Shown piece after piece: positions 44,393 to 52,015 of a stretch of 64,000 bases of DNA. The translations under genes were made by a program, and so were the position numbers. This stretch comes from JAKAXS01 sp965279065. Lineage in GTDB: Bacteria > Pseudomonadota > Alphaproteobacteria > Rhizobiales > Hyphomicrobiaceae. The notes under the pieces were generated by a model, which had not been told where the DNA came from, ran no database searches, and worked only from the letters and a program-made list of their open reading frames with translations. How positions within the stretch are numbered: the stretch's first letter is position 1; every line of letters starts with the position of its first letter. The stretch spans positions 3,658,001-3,722,000 of the forward strand of contig OZ257134.1 in NCBI GenBank assembly GCA_965279065.1. Reading direction: 5' to 3'.

Positions 44393-44950
44393 ATGCGGGT
44401 TGCGGATTCACGATCGAACTACGGCATCGTCACGTGGGCGCTGCACTGGGTGATGTTCGTCGCCATTCTCGTCGTCTTCGGGATTGGCCTCTGGATGGTC
44501 GGCCTCGACTACTATTCGCCCTGGTACACGACGGCCCCAGATATTCATCGCAGCGTCGGCATGCTGCTCCTGTTCGCGCTCGCCTTCCGCTTCGTCTGGC
44601 GCGTGCTTAGTCCCAAGCCATCCGATGCGGAGCTGTCGCCTCTCGAGCGCGTCGCCTCCCACATCGTGCATTGGGGCTTCTACCCGCTGCTGTTTGCCCT
44701 CCTCGTCACCGGCTACCTGATTTCGACCGCCGACGGCAAACCCGTCAGCGTGTTCGGTTGGTTCGACGTACCCGCCACCCTCACCGGCCCGGGACAGGAA
44801 ACCACATCCGGTGACATTCACATGATACTGGCCTGGGCCACGATGGCACTCGTCGCCGTTCACGCCCTGGCCGCAATCAAGCATCACGTCTGGGACAAGA
44901 GCCACATCCTCACGCGCATGTGGTCCGGTCCGTTCAGCAAATCCGACTAA
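44393..44950 (+). CDS. Cytochrome b561 family protein
   Basis: A 185-residue four-helix membrane cytochrome. Heme-ligand histidines are in VTWALHWVMFV, TTAPDIHRSVGML, ASHIVHWGFYPLL and VAVHALAAIKHHVWDK. This matches the prokaryotic b561/CybB family, which passes electrons between quinones and periplasmic acceptors. The ATG at 44393 has GGGGGAC upstream. It is followed after 17 bases by a YceI gene, a pairing seen in many proteobacteria. Confidence 0.92.
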   Translation: MRVADSRSNYGIVTWALHWVMFVAILVVFGIGLWMVGLDYYSPWYTTAPDIHRSVGMLLLFALAFRFVWRVLSPKPSDAELSPLERVASHIVHWGFYPLLFALLVTGYLISTADGKPVSVFGWFDVPATLTGPGQETTSGDIHMILAWATMALVAVHALAAIKHHVWDKSHILTRMWSGPFSKSD

Positions 44951-44967
44951 CAGATGGAGACGTTCGC

Positions 44968-45561
44968 ATGACGCTTAAGACGATGATCCGGCCTTTGGCT
45001 GGTCTGGCGCTAATGGGCAGCGCGCTGCTGGCCACGGGCCCGGCCCTCGCCGCGGACTACGCCATCGACACCAAGGGGCAGCACGCGGCCATCACCTTCC
45101 GCATCAAGCATCTCGGCTTCAGCTGGCTGACCGGGCGCTTCGACAAGTTTTCCGGCACTATCAGCTACGACGACAAGGATCCCGCCAAGTCGACCGTGAA
45201 GGTCGAGATCGATCCCGCAAGCGTCAGCTCCAACCACGCCGAGCGCGACAAGCATCTGCGCGGCGAGGATTTCCTCGATACGGCGAAGTTTCCAACCGCC
45301 ACGTTCGTCAGCAAGTCCGTGAAGGCTTCAGGTGACGGCAAGGCCACCATTACGGGTGATCTCACCCTGCACGGCGTCACCAAGGAAGTCGCCATCGCTG
45401 CCAGCTTCGTCGGCGGCGGCCCCGATCCCTGGGGCGGCGAGCGCGTTGGCTTCACCGGCACCACCAAGCTGACCCTGGCCGACTTCGCCATCAAGCGTGA
45501 CCTCGGCCCGGCCGCCAAGGACGTCGAACTGATCATCGACGTCGAGGCCGTGAAGCAATAG
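44968..45561 (+). CDS. YceI-family periplasmic lipid-binding protein
   Basis: A 197-residue exported protein. The signal peptide ends GPALAADYAID. The YceI lipocalin-like barrel follows, with TFRIKHLGFSWLTGRFDKFSGTI, VEIDPASVSSNHAERDKHLR and GDLTLHGVTKEV. YceI proteins bind isoprenoid lipids such as quinones; the adjacent cytochrome b561 fits such a role. GGAGA lies just before the ATG. Confidence 0.93.
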   Translation: MTLKTMIRPLAGLALMGSALLATGPALAADYAIDTKGQHAAITFRIKHLGFSWLTGRFDKFSGTISYDDKDPAKSTVKVEIDPASVSSNHAERDKHLRGEDFLDTAKFPTATFVSKSVKASGDGKATITGDLTLHGVTKEVAIAASFVGGGPDPWGGERVGFTGTTKLTLADFAIKRDLGPAAKDVELIIDVEAVKQ

Positions 45562-45636
45562 CTAATCGAGCTATCTTGGGTCAACTGAAGCGCCCTCCAA
45601 CGCTCTTGAGATGCTCGGGGTACGTCTGCCAAATTT

Positions 45637-45665
45637 GTCATCCTCGGGCTTGTCCCGAGGATGAC
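45637..45665. repeat. Palindromic repeat, family B
   Basis: GTCATCCTCGGG, CTTGT and CCCGAGGATGAC form a perfect 12-bp hairpin of 29 bases between the convergent YceI and YihY genes. The same half-sites occur at 54941 and 55043. Confidence 0.85.
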
Positions 45666-45706
45666 CATTGCAGGGCTGGAGATGCCCGGCGTCACGGCTG
45701 ACTTCG

Positions 45707-46588
45707 TCACGAACTTGCGTGTTGCGCCGCGCCGCCGGTACCGATTTCGTCACCGTTGGCGAGCTTCTTGAACTCCATCATGCCGCGGTTCAACTCGGCC
45801 CCGAGAATGATGATGATCGCCGTGAACTGGAAAAAGATCAGCGCCACCATCAGCTGCGATAGCCCTGCGTAGAAGCGCGCGTAGTCGTTGAAGTTCAGGT
45901 AGTACGAATAGAGCGCCGCGAGCGCCAGCCACAGCACCACCGATAGCGCCACGCCCGGCAGGACATCGCGCATGCGCCGCTTGCCAGCCGCCAGCCACAG
46001 GTGAAACGCAAACAGCTGCGCGCCGATCACGCCGCCGGCCAGCGCATAACGCTTGGTGACGGTCAGCCAGCTCGAGTCGAGCAAGGTCTTCAGCCACGAC
46101 GGCTCGAACTCGGCCGCAATCGTCGGGCCGACGACAATCGCCCAGGTCAGCACCAGCATCGAAACGGCGCTGACGAACACGAAGCACATCGATAGCAGCA
46201 GGCACAGCGGATACGGCCGCGTCTCCTGCACGCGGTAGGCACCATTGAGTGCAGCACGCAGCGTTTCGATGGCGCTCGTCGCAAAGAACAGCGCCAAACC
46301 GCCGCTGAACGTCAGCAGGTCGATGCGGCGTGTTCCCATGATGTTTTCCACCTGCGGCACGAGCCCTTCGGCCACCTGCTTGGGCAGCACCTGGAACAGC
46401 TGGGCTACCGCCTGGTCGGCCAGTTCCCGGCCGCCGAAGATGCTGGCCAGCGCTCCGAGGAAGATACAGAACGGAAACAGCGAGACGACGAACGAGAACG
46501 CAACCGAGCCCGCCATCGAGAAGCCGCTGTGCTCGTAAAGTCGATAGATCGACTCCAGCAGGGTCTGTGGGGGCTGCGGCTTCTTCAT
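45707..46588 (-). CDS. YihY/BrkB-family inner-membrane protein
   Basis: A 293-residue protein with about six membrane segments, matching the YihY family: GSVAFSFVVSLFPFCIFLG, FATSAIETLRAALNGAYRVQETRP, GGVIGAQLFAFHLWL and ALAALYSYYLNFNDYARFYAGLSQLMVALIFFQFTAIIIILGAELN. Although once named ribonuclease BN, these proteins are not nucleases and their function is unclear. Confidence 0.92.
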   Translation of the reverse strand: MKKPQPPQTLLESIYRLYEHSGFSMAGSVAFSFVVSLFPFCIFLGALASIFGGRELADQAVAQLFQVLPKQVAEGLVPQVENIMGTRRIDLLTFSGGLALFFATSAIETLRAALNGAYRVQETRPYPLCLLLSMCFVFVSAVSMLVLTWAIVVGPTIAAEFEPSWLKTLLDSSWLTVTKRYALAGGVIGAQLFAFHLWLAAGKRRMRDVLPGVALSVVLWLALAALYSYYLNFNDYARFYAGLSQLMVALIFFQFTAIIIILGAELNRGMMEFKKLANGDEIGTGGAAQHASS

Positions 46589-46844
46589 TCTTGCTTGTCT
46601 CTTCGGCTGGCACTGCGACGCGCGACCCTATTGCTGCGCGTGGCGTTGGTAAACGTCTTCGATGCAACGCCAGGCGGCAAACTGGCGTTTCCCGCTTGAA
46701 TTATGGAGTGACCGGCGCCAAACCCCGCGCGTTCCTGTCGCGTAATCAGGCGTTGCGTTGCGGCAGAGTGCCGCTAATTTGCGGGGCGCACCCCGAATTT
46801 TGCCTTTGTGTTGCCGCGGCCGAGCCGCCGTTCAGGAGAGACCG

Positions 46845-48527
46845 ATGTCCGTTGCCAAGCTGAAGCCCCAGACCGATCTGATTGCCAAGGGCCCTGATGC
46901 CCTGCTGGAGCGGGCCGCCGAAGCCGTAGCGGCCGCCGACAAGATCCTGGCTTCGGCGAAATCCGGCGTTGCCGCCCGTGTCAAGGAATTGGGCTCCATC
47001 GACGCGGCGCAGCACGCCTCCCACGGCCTCGCCTGGCTCGCCACCACCGTCGAAGGCCTGCGCCAGTTGCACGCCTGGGCCAGCCGCCTGCAGGAAAACG
47101 GCTCGCTCGGCGAGTTTGAGCATCTGCTGCTCGCCGCCGGCTTTGCCGAATACCTGGCGCAGATCGCCGGTGGCATTCCCATGAACCAGGGCGAGGTCGT
47201 TCGCGTCTCGGCCCTCGGCGTTCCTCTGGCCGACGTGCGCCGCTTCGAGGACAGCTTCGCTGACATCGTCGCCGCCGGCAGCGACGACGGCGTCAAGGCG
47301 CGTCTTGCCGAACTGATCGCCGAACATCCCGGCGCCACCACCTACGGCAACTCCGGTCTCGACGAGACCCACGCCGAAATCCACGAGCAGATGCGCAAGT
47401 TCTCCGAAGCCGAGGTCGTGCCGCACGCGCACGAGTGGCATCTGAAGAATGAATACATCCCCATGGAGATTGTCACCCAACTCGCCGAGCTTGGCGTGTT
47501 CGGCCTATCGCTGCCGGAAGAGTTCGGCGGCATGGGCCTGGGCAAGGAAGCCATGTGCGTGGTTTCCGAAGAGCTGTCGCGCGGCTACATCGGCGTCGGC
47601 TCACTCGGCACCCGCTCGGAGATCGCCGGCGAACTGATCCTTAACAACGGCACCGACGAACAGAAGCAGAAATACCTGCCCAAGCTCGCGTCCGGCGAAA
47701 TGCTGCCGACCGCCGTCTTCACCGAACCCAACACTGGCTCCGACCTCGCCTCGCTCAAGACGCGCGCCGTGAAAAAGGACGGCAAGTACGTCGTTACCGG
47801 CCAGAAGACGTGGATCACGCATCCCGTCCGCGCCGACATCATGACGCTGCTGGTCCGCACCAACCCCGACGAGAAGGGCTACAAGGGTCTGTCGATGCTG
47901 CTGGCCGAAAAGCCCCGCGGCGACGACGCCAATCCCTTCCCGGCCAAGAACATGACGGGCGGCGAAATCCACGTGCTCGGCTATCGCGGCATGAAGGAAT
48001 ACGACATCTCCTTCGACGCCTTCGAGGTTCCGGCCTCGCACTTGCTCGGCGGTGTCGAGGGTCAGGGCTTCAAGCAGCTGATGAACACCTTCGAAGCCGC
48101 CCGCATCCAGACCGCGGCCCGCGCCGTCGGCGTCGCCCAGTGCGCCATGGACTTGGCCCTCAAGTACGCCCTGGAGCGCAATCAGTTCGGCAAGCCGATC
48201 TATTCGTTCCCGCGCGTCGCCAACAAGATCGTGATGATGGCCGTCGAAGTGCAGATCGCCCGCCAGTTGACCTACTTCGCCGCCCGCGAGAAGGATCAGG
48301 GCCGCCGCTGCGACCTCGAAGCCGGCATGGCCAAGCTGCTCGGCGCCCGCGTCGCCTGGGCCAACGCCGACAACGCCCTGCAGATCCACGGCGGCAACGG
48401 CTTCGCGCTGGAATACCCGGTCAGCCGCGTCCTCTGCGACGCCCGCATCCTCAACATCTTCGAAGGCGCCGCCGAAATCCAGGCCCAAGTCATCGCCCGC
48501 CGCCTGCTCGAAGGCGGCGCGAACTGA
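46845..48527 (+). CDS. mcd: Methylsuccinyl-CoA dehydrogenase-type acyl-CoA dehydrogenase
   Basis: A 560-residue FAD-dependent acyl-CoA dehydrogenase. The catalytic part begins near residue 185 (THAEIHEQMRKFSEAEV), with TAVFTEPNTGSDLASLKTRA as the flavin segment and a C-terminal LQIHGGNGFALEYPVSRVLCDARILNIFEGAAEIQ. It carries about 180 extra N-terminal residues. Such length is characteristic of the (2S)-methylsuccinyl-CoA dehydrogenase of the ethylmalonyl-CoA pathway, used for C1 and C2 growth. The ATG at 46845 has AGGAGAG upstream. The other pathway genes are not in the window. Confidence 0.85.
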   Translation: MSVAKLKPQTDLIAKGPDALLERAAEAVAAADKILASAKSGVAARVKELGSIDAAQHASHGLAWLATTVEGLRQLHAWASRLQENGSLGEFEHLLLAAGFAEYLAQIAGGIPMNQGEVVRVSALGVPLADVRRFEDSFADIVAAGSDDGVKARLAELIAEHPGATTYGNSGLDETHAEIHEQMRKFSEAEVVPHAHEWHLKNEYIPMEIVTQLAELGVFGLSLPEEFGGMGLGKEAMCVVSEELSRGYIGVGSLGTRSEIAGELILNNGTDEQKQKYLPKLASGEMLPTAVFTEPNTGSDLASLKTRAVKKDGKYVVTGQKTWITHPVRADIMTLLVRTNPDEKGYKGLSMLLAEKPRGDDANPFPAKNMTGGEIHVLGYRGMKEYDISFDAFEVPASHLLGGVEGQGFKQLMNTFEAARIQTAARAVGVAQCAMDLALKYALERNQFGKPIYSFPRVANKIVMMAVEVQIARQLTYFAAREKDQGRRCDLEAGMAKLLGARVAWANADNALQIHGGNGFALEYPVSRVLCDARILNIFEGAAEIQAQVIARRLLEGGAN

Positions 48528-48533
48528 CGTTCG

Positions 48534-48567
48534 CGATCGGGTCAGACCCATAGGTCTGACCCGATCG
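48534..48567. repeat. Palindromic repeat, family C
   Basis: CGATCGGGTCAGACC, four bases and GGTCTGACCCGATCG form a 34-base palindrome between the convergent mcd and rsr genes. A further GGGGCTGACCCC half-palindrome follows. It may serve as a terminator for both. Confidence 0.8.
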
Positions 48568-48605
48568 CAACGGGCGTAGCCCCGTGGGGCTGACCCCTTT
48601 CAGCG

Positions 48606-49925
48606 TCAGCCGAACTCGCGCTCGTACTCCGCGATGTAGCGCAGCACGTGCTCCGAGAAGCCGTCGAAGTGCACCCACTTGCCGTAGCCGACGCCGTTGC
48701 GGGCGGAAGCCACGTTGATCAAGTAGGCGCGGGCCGCGACCGGATCGGGGACCTCGTCGTGCGACTGCTCGTCGGTGATGACGATCAGCCGATCATGAGT
48801 AAGGCCGTTCACGTGCTTCACGGCCCTGCCCAGGTAGGTGCCGCCGTGCGGCTGCGACTTCACAACCGCATCGATGCCCGCCAGACCGCGACGTGCCGGT
48901 ATCTCCACGATCTCGTTGGAGAACGTGAAGACACGCACGTCACCGTTGATTACCGACGCCAACGCGGCAGCGGCGTCCATGCGCGACAGGTCCGAACGGC
49001 GCGACAGCTGCGCCGACATCGAGCCCGACACGTCGACCAGCACGATCGTACGGCCGCCGAGCGCCGCCTGGTCCGCGACCGCAGCCTGCAACGCCGTATC
49101 GATCTCTCGATCGAACAGCGGAGCAGCCCGCGCCGCAGCCACGAAGCGGAACGGCAGCACGCGCTGTGCGCCCTTGCGATCCAGGATCGCGGAACGCACG
49201 AGCTTCTCGTCCACGCCCGCCTCGGCCATGTTGCGCAGGTTGCGCAGCAAAGCCAGGTAGCCGAGCTTGCCGTCGCGCAGCAGACGCGTGAACGTCTCGC
49301 GCTTGTCCGCGCCGCTCGAAAGCGCGACCTCCCACGTATCGGGAGAATCGAGCTCCTTGCCGGCCAGCTTGCGCCACACCTCCGCCTGCTCCTCAGCCTT
49401 CGGCTTGGCGTGCACCAGGAACAGCACGTCACGCAGACGCACCGGACCCGGCCGGTCGTACTTCGCCAGCTGGTAGGCGTCGAACTTCGCGAACGCGCGC
49501 GCTAGGCCCTTCTTGAGCTGGGCCGACAGCGGCACCTTGCCGTTGCGCCAGTAGATGGCCACCAGCTCGGACAGCTCGTCGGCACGCTGGATTACCTCGG
49601 TCACCGTGTTGGCGACGAGCTTCTCCTTCTTGGCGCCCGTCTTGGCGAGCACGGTCAGCAGCAGCAGCGGAGCGTGACGCAGGTTCATCTGCGAGCGCGC
49701 CTCAATCGCCAGCTGCGCCACGGATTCCGGCGCGACCTTCTCAGCGAGCGACGTGATGCGCGCCGAGATGGTCTCGCCATCCTCGTAGAACTCGTTCTCC
49801 CACAGCAGGCACGAGAGAACCGAACGGCGCAGCCGCAGTTCGTCGGTGAGCTTCACCGCGCGCGCGCCCTCATGCGTACGCTCGGCCTTGCGCGCCTTCC
49901 GGCCCTTGAACATGTTCAGCTTCAT
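48606..49925 (-). CDS. rsr: Ro60-family RNA-binding protein (TROVE plus vWA domains)
   Basis: A 439-residue protein. Residues about 20-285 form a helical-repeat TROVE ring (LRRSVLSCLLWENEFYEDG, HAPLLLLTVLAKTGAKKEK, LGYLALLRNLRNMAEAGVD). Residues about 290-435 form a vWA domain with an intact metal site: DVSGSMS, GGTYLGRA and VITDEQSHD. This is the bacterial Ro (Rsr) architecture; Ro binds Y RNAs on its outer face and RNA ends in its ring, and works in RNA quality control and stress recovery. The ATG at 49923-49925 is preferred; a TTG at 49949 is also open. Three Y-RNA-like elements lie immediately upstream on the same strand. No rtcB or nuclease partner is adjacent. Confidence 0.92.
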   Translation of the reverse strand: MKLNMFKGRKARKAERTHEGARAVKLTDELRLRRSVLSCLLWENEFYEDGETISARITSLAEKVAPESVAQLAIEARSQMNLRHAPLLLLTVLAKTGAKKEKLVANTVTEVIQRADELSELVAIYWRNGKVPLSAQLKKGLARAFAKFDAYQLAKYDRPGPVRLRDVLFLVHAKPKAEEQAEVWRKLAGKELDSPDTWEVALSSGADKRETFTRLLRDGKLGYLALLRNLRNMAEAGVDEKLVRSAILDRKGAQRVLPFRFVAAARAAPLFDREIDTALQAAVADQAALGGRTIVLVDVSGSMSAQLSRRSDLSRMDAAAALASVINGDVRVFTFSNEIVEIPARRGLAGIDAVVKSQPHGGTYLGRAVKHVNGLTHDRLIVITDEQSHDEVPDPVAARAYLINVASARNGVGYGKWVHFDGFSEHVLRYIAEYEREFG

Positions 49926-49960
49926 CGCATCACCCAAAATCAACTGCAAACAATACCCAT

Positions 49961-50048
49961 GGCCGAGGAATTGGCGAGGCGGTCACACACCTGATGCGGA
50001 AATCCGCGGGCCAGGTCACCGAAGGAACCGTTCTCTTCACCATCGGCC
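49961..50048 (-). ncRNA. Y-RNA-like element 3 (short type)
   Basis: An 88-nt element. The ends GGCCGA (50043-50048) and UCGGCC (49961-49966) pair. The conserved block follows the 5' strand (50020-50042: UGGUGAAGA, GAACGGUUCCUUCG). CGGU of the block can pair with ACCG at 49980-49983. Inside is a further stem ACCUG/CAGGU enclosing a GCGG/CCGC hairpin, in place of a tRNA module. The element ends 36 bases before the rsr ATG, so it could also act as a 5' leader that Rsr itself binds. Confidence 0.7.
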
Positions 50049-50087
50049 GGAATTCGGCGCGTGTCTTTTCATTTCATCCTTGAGAGT

Positions 50088-50179
50088 TCTCAGGTCCGCC
50101 CGAGGAAAAATATCGACGACGGTACGGGATCGTTGGAAGACGAAGTAACCGTTATCTGCACCATCGGGCGAACTTGAGA
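50088..50179 (-). ncRNA. Y-RNA-like element 2 (short type)
   Basis: A 92-nt element. Sixteen bases at each end (50164-50179 and 50088-50103) pair with a single A-C mismatch and one G-U, the core being CGCCCGA with UCGGGCG. The conserved block follows (50141-50163: UGGUGCAGA, UAACGGUUACUUCG), and its ACGGU pairs with ACCGU at 50119-50123. The CCGAUGGUG at the stem-block junction matches the start of vertebrate Y RNAs such as human Y4 as I recall it. No tRNA-like arms are seen. Confidence 0.75.
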
Positions 50180-50190
50180 TCGCGCATGAC

Positions 50191-50328
50191 GGACGTCCAG
50201 GGAACACATCGAACCGGTTTTAGCGCTCTATCCGCTGAGCTACCGCCCGATGGCCGGGCGGGTGGGATTCGAACCCACGACCTCTCGATAAAAGTCGAAG
50301 TAACCGAATTCTTCACCACTGGACGCCC
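50191..50328 (-). ncRNA. yrlA: Y RNA with circularly permuted tRNA-like module (YrlA type)
   Basis: A 138-nt element upstream of rsr on the same strand. The ends GGGCGUCCAG (50319-50328) and CUGGACGUCC (50191-50200) form a 10-bp stem with one G-U. The conserved block follows (50296-50318), and its CGGUU pairs with AACCG at 50215-50219. A small hairpin (UUCGA/UCGAG) comes next, then a perfect T-arm with GUUCGAAUC (50262-50278). An acceptor-like stem CCGCCCG/CGGGCGG is closed by a GCCAU loop (50243-50261), and a D-arm GCUC...GAGC follows (50225-50240). The order T-arm, closed acceptor, D-arm is a permuted tRNA, as described for bacterial YrlA RNAs. Promoter and exact ends are unknown. Confidence 0.85.
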
Positions 50329-50425
50329 CGCCTTGCGCGAAACGCGAACTTTCTATTGGACATAGCTGCTGTCGCGCAGCTGTTCCGTTGGGAATTGAAG
50401 GGACGCGGGCAGGCCCAAAACGACA

Positions 50426-50457
50426 AGGCCCTCCCGCGGAGTTTCCGGGGAGGGCCT
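50426..50457. promoter_or_regulatory. Strong hairpin upstream of the Y RNA array
   Basis: AGGCCCTCCC and GGGAGGGCCT form a perfect 10-bp stem, with an inner CGGA/TCCG stem. On the minus strand it is followed by TTGTCGTTTT, so it may terminate or attenuate leftward transcription about 100 bases before the first Y RNA. On the plus strand there is no T run. Confidence 0.5.
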
Positions 50458-50779
50458 GCTTCGTGCGAAGCGATTGCGAGCGAGCTATCCAGCTACGCTC
50501 CGGCCATCTCCGGTCGTCGACACAGCGCTGCCGCAGAGCAGGGTTGAGACCTGCCTGGAGAGCGGGGACGTTCCCAGATTTTTGATGCCCGAGTTCATTT
50601 CTAATCGCCTTGATCGCACGGTGTCGCGCGCATCGCTGCGCGGGAGCGGGTGTATGATGCATCGCGCCGTCGAAGTCAATCGGAATTCGATCACTTTTTT
50701 TGTGACCCGCGCATCACAGTTTCTGCGTGATGTGTCCGGCGAAATTGGACTCGGGTCTTCCAGCTGAAGGAACGCGTGC

Positions 50780-51232
50780 ATGCAATCTGCCAACACCGTC
50801 ACGCTCGCCGCTGCGGCGCTGGCGCTTGGTCTCGCTGTCGGTACCTATGCCCTGCGGCCGGCGATGCCGCAACTCGGTGCCTCGCCAGCGACCGCGTGCA
50901 CGGAGCCGGCAAGGCCGATGGCCCGGCTGGAACTTTTGTTCGGCACCGCCCGGCGCAACGGCCCGCCGGTCAGCGACGAGGAGTGGACGGCCTTTGTCGA
51001 CAAGGAAATCACACCGCGATTTCCCGACGGGCTGACAATCCTGCAAGGGGCGGGACAATGGCGCGGCGGCGACGGCAGTCTCAAACACGAGCGCACCCAC
51101 GTGCTCATCGTTTCCTACACGCCGGCGCCGTCGCGCGACGGTGACATCGAAGCCATCCGCACGGCATATAAGGCGCGGTTCGATCAGGAAAGCGTGATGC
51201 GCGCCGATAGCCGATCGTGCGTTTCGTTCTAG
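50780..51232 (+). CDS. DUF3574 family exported protein
   Basis: A 150-residue protein with an N-terminal hydrophobic signal (NTVTLAAAALALGLAVGTYAL). The DUF3574 pattern follows: RLELLFGTARRNGPPVSDEEWTAFVDKEITPRFPDGLTI and GDGSLKHERTHVLIVSY. The family has no known function. It is followed after about 30 bases by another secreted-protein gene, so the two may be co-transcribed. Confidence 0.78.
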   Translation: MQSANTVTLAAAALALGLAVGTYALRPAMPQLGASPATACTEPARPMARLELLFGTARRNGPPVSDEEWTAFVDKEITPRFPDGLTILQGAGQWRGGDGSLKHERTHVLIVSYTPAPSRDGDIEAIRTAYKARFDQESVMRADSRSCVSF

Positions 51233-51262
51233 AATGGTCGCGGAAAAGAATCGGGAGACTCA

Positions 51263-51919
51263 ATGACGGTCTTGCGCGTTGCCACACTGGGCCTTGTCGG
51301 GATTTGTGCTCTGGCGGTCCCGGCCGCCGCGGACAATTTCCCGGCATCCCTCAATCCCGTCGGCGATGGCTATCCCGTCAAGGGCAGCGTCTGCCGTCGA
51401 TTGGGTGAATCCCCGGCAACTGCCGGCCACATCGACGGCTCCGCAATTCTCGTCGGCTGTCCTGGGTCACCGGAGAGCCCATTCGTCCGCAAGTACTTGG
51501 CCAAGACCGGCGGCCAGGTCGTCGACGAGATCGACGGCTTCACGCTGATCTCGATTTCGCAAGGCCAGCAGGCGGCGATGGCGACCATGCGCGACGCCGA
51601 AGCCAAGGCAGCCCAGGACGCATTTCGCATCGGCGGCCAGCTGCGTTGCGCGCTGTCGCCCACGGATCGGCAGTCGCAGTGCAATTTCGCTATCGCGCGC
51701 AAGGGCGGATTGACCATCGTCAGGATCTCAAGACCGGACGGCGGTAGTCGCGAGATCTACTTCGCCAACGGCAAGGTCGTCGGCGCCGACGTCGACAAGT
51801 CTGCGGGATCCGCCAAGCGTCGCGTCGTGACGACGCGCGAGTTGGACCTCTTCGCCGTCGCCATCGGCGACGAACGCTACGAGATCCCCGCCGACAGCGT
51901 CCAACGTGACCCGCAGTGA
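51263..51919 (+). CDS. Secreted protein of unknown function
   Basis: A 218-residue protein with a clear signal peptide (TLGLVGICALAVPAAADNFP). The mature part has four cysteines (VCRRLG, LVGCPGS, LRCALS, QCNF), which could form two disulfides in the periplasm, and a beta-rich C-terminal half (GLTIVRISRPDGGSREIYFANGK). I recognise no family. GGGAGA precedes the ATG. Confidence 0.7.
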   Translation: MTVLRVATLGLVGICALAVPAAADNFPASLNPVGDGYPVKGSVCRRLGESPATAGHIDGSAILVGCPGSPESPFVRKYLAKTGGQVVDEIDGFTLISISQGQQAAMATMRDAEAKAAQDAFRIGGQLRCALSPTDRQSQCNFAIARKGGLTIVRISRPDGGSREIYFANGKVVGADVDKSAGSAKRRVVTTRELDLFAVAIGDERYEIPADSVQRDPQ

Positions 51920-52015
51920 CAGCGCCCGCGTCCCTAGACGTCCTTCGTCTCGGGCATCAGGACGCGCGCCACTGACGGCGCGCCGTCTCCATCCCAAGGG
52001 CGCCATCCGCCATCT

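Larger units (their letters stand above)
49926..50779. other. Non-coding region carrying the Y RNA array and its leader
   Basis: An 850-base region without a credible protein gene. From right to left on the minus strand it holds about 300 bases in which I see nothing clear, a strong hairpin (50426-50457), about 95 bases that should contain the promoter, and then three RNA elements ending 36 bases before the rsr start. On the plus strand its right end is the promoter region of the DUF3574 gene at 50780. Confidence 0.75.

Noticed and set aside
50251..50329. Ordinary tRNA gene on the minus strand
   Set aside because: Length, T-arm and CCA end fit, but there is no D-stem, the anticodon loop has six bases, and the acceptor ends mismatch. 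The acceptor 3' strand pairs perfectly with the following CGGGCGG instead, giving a permuted module inside a Y RNA.
50174..50365. Plus-strand 63-codon frame across the Y RNA region
   Set aside because: It is the complement of structured RNA (its GGIRTHD segment is the antisense of a T-arm), a common false gene over tRNA-like sequence; no ribosome site.
50330..50425. Sigma-54 promoter for the Ro operon, as in rtcBA-linked Ro loci
   Set aside because: No GG-N10-GC element with the expected flanks was found, and no RtcR or RtcB gene is in the window.
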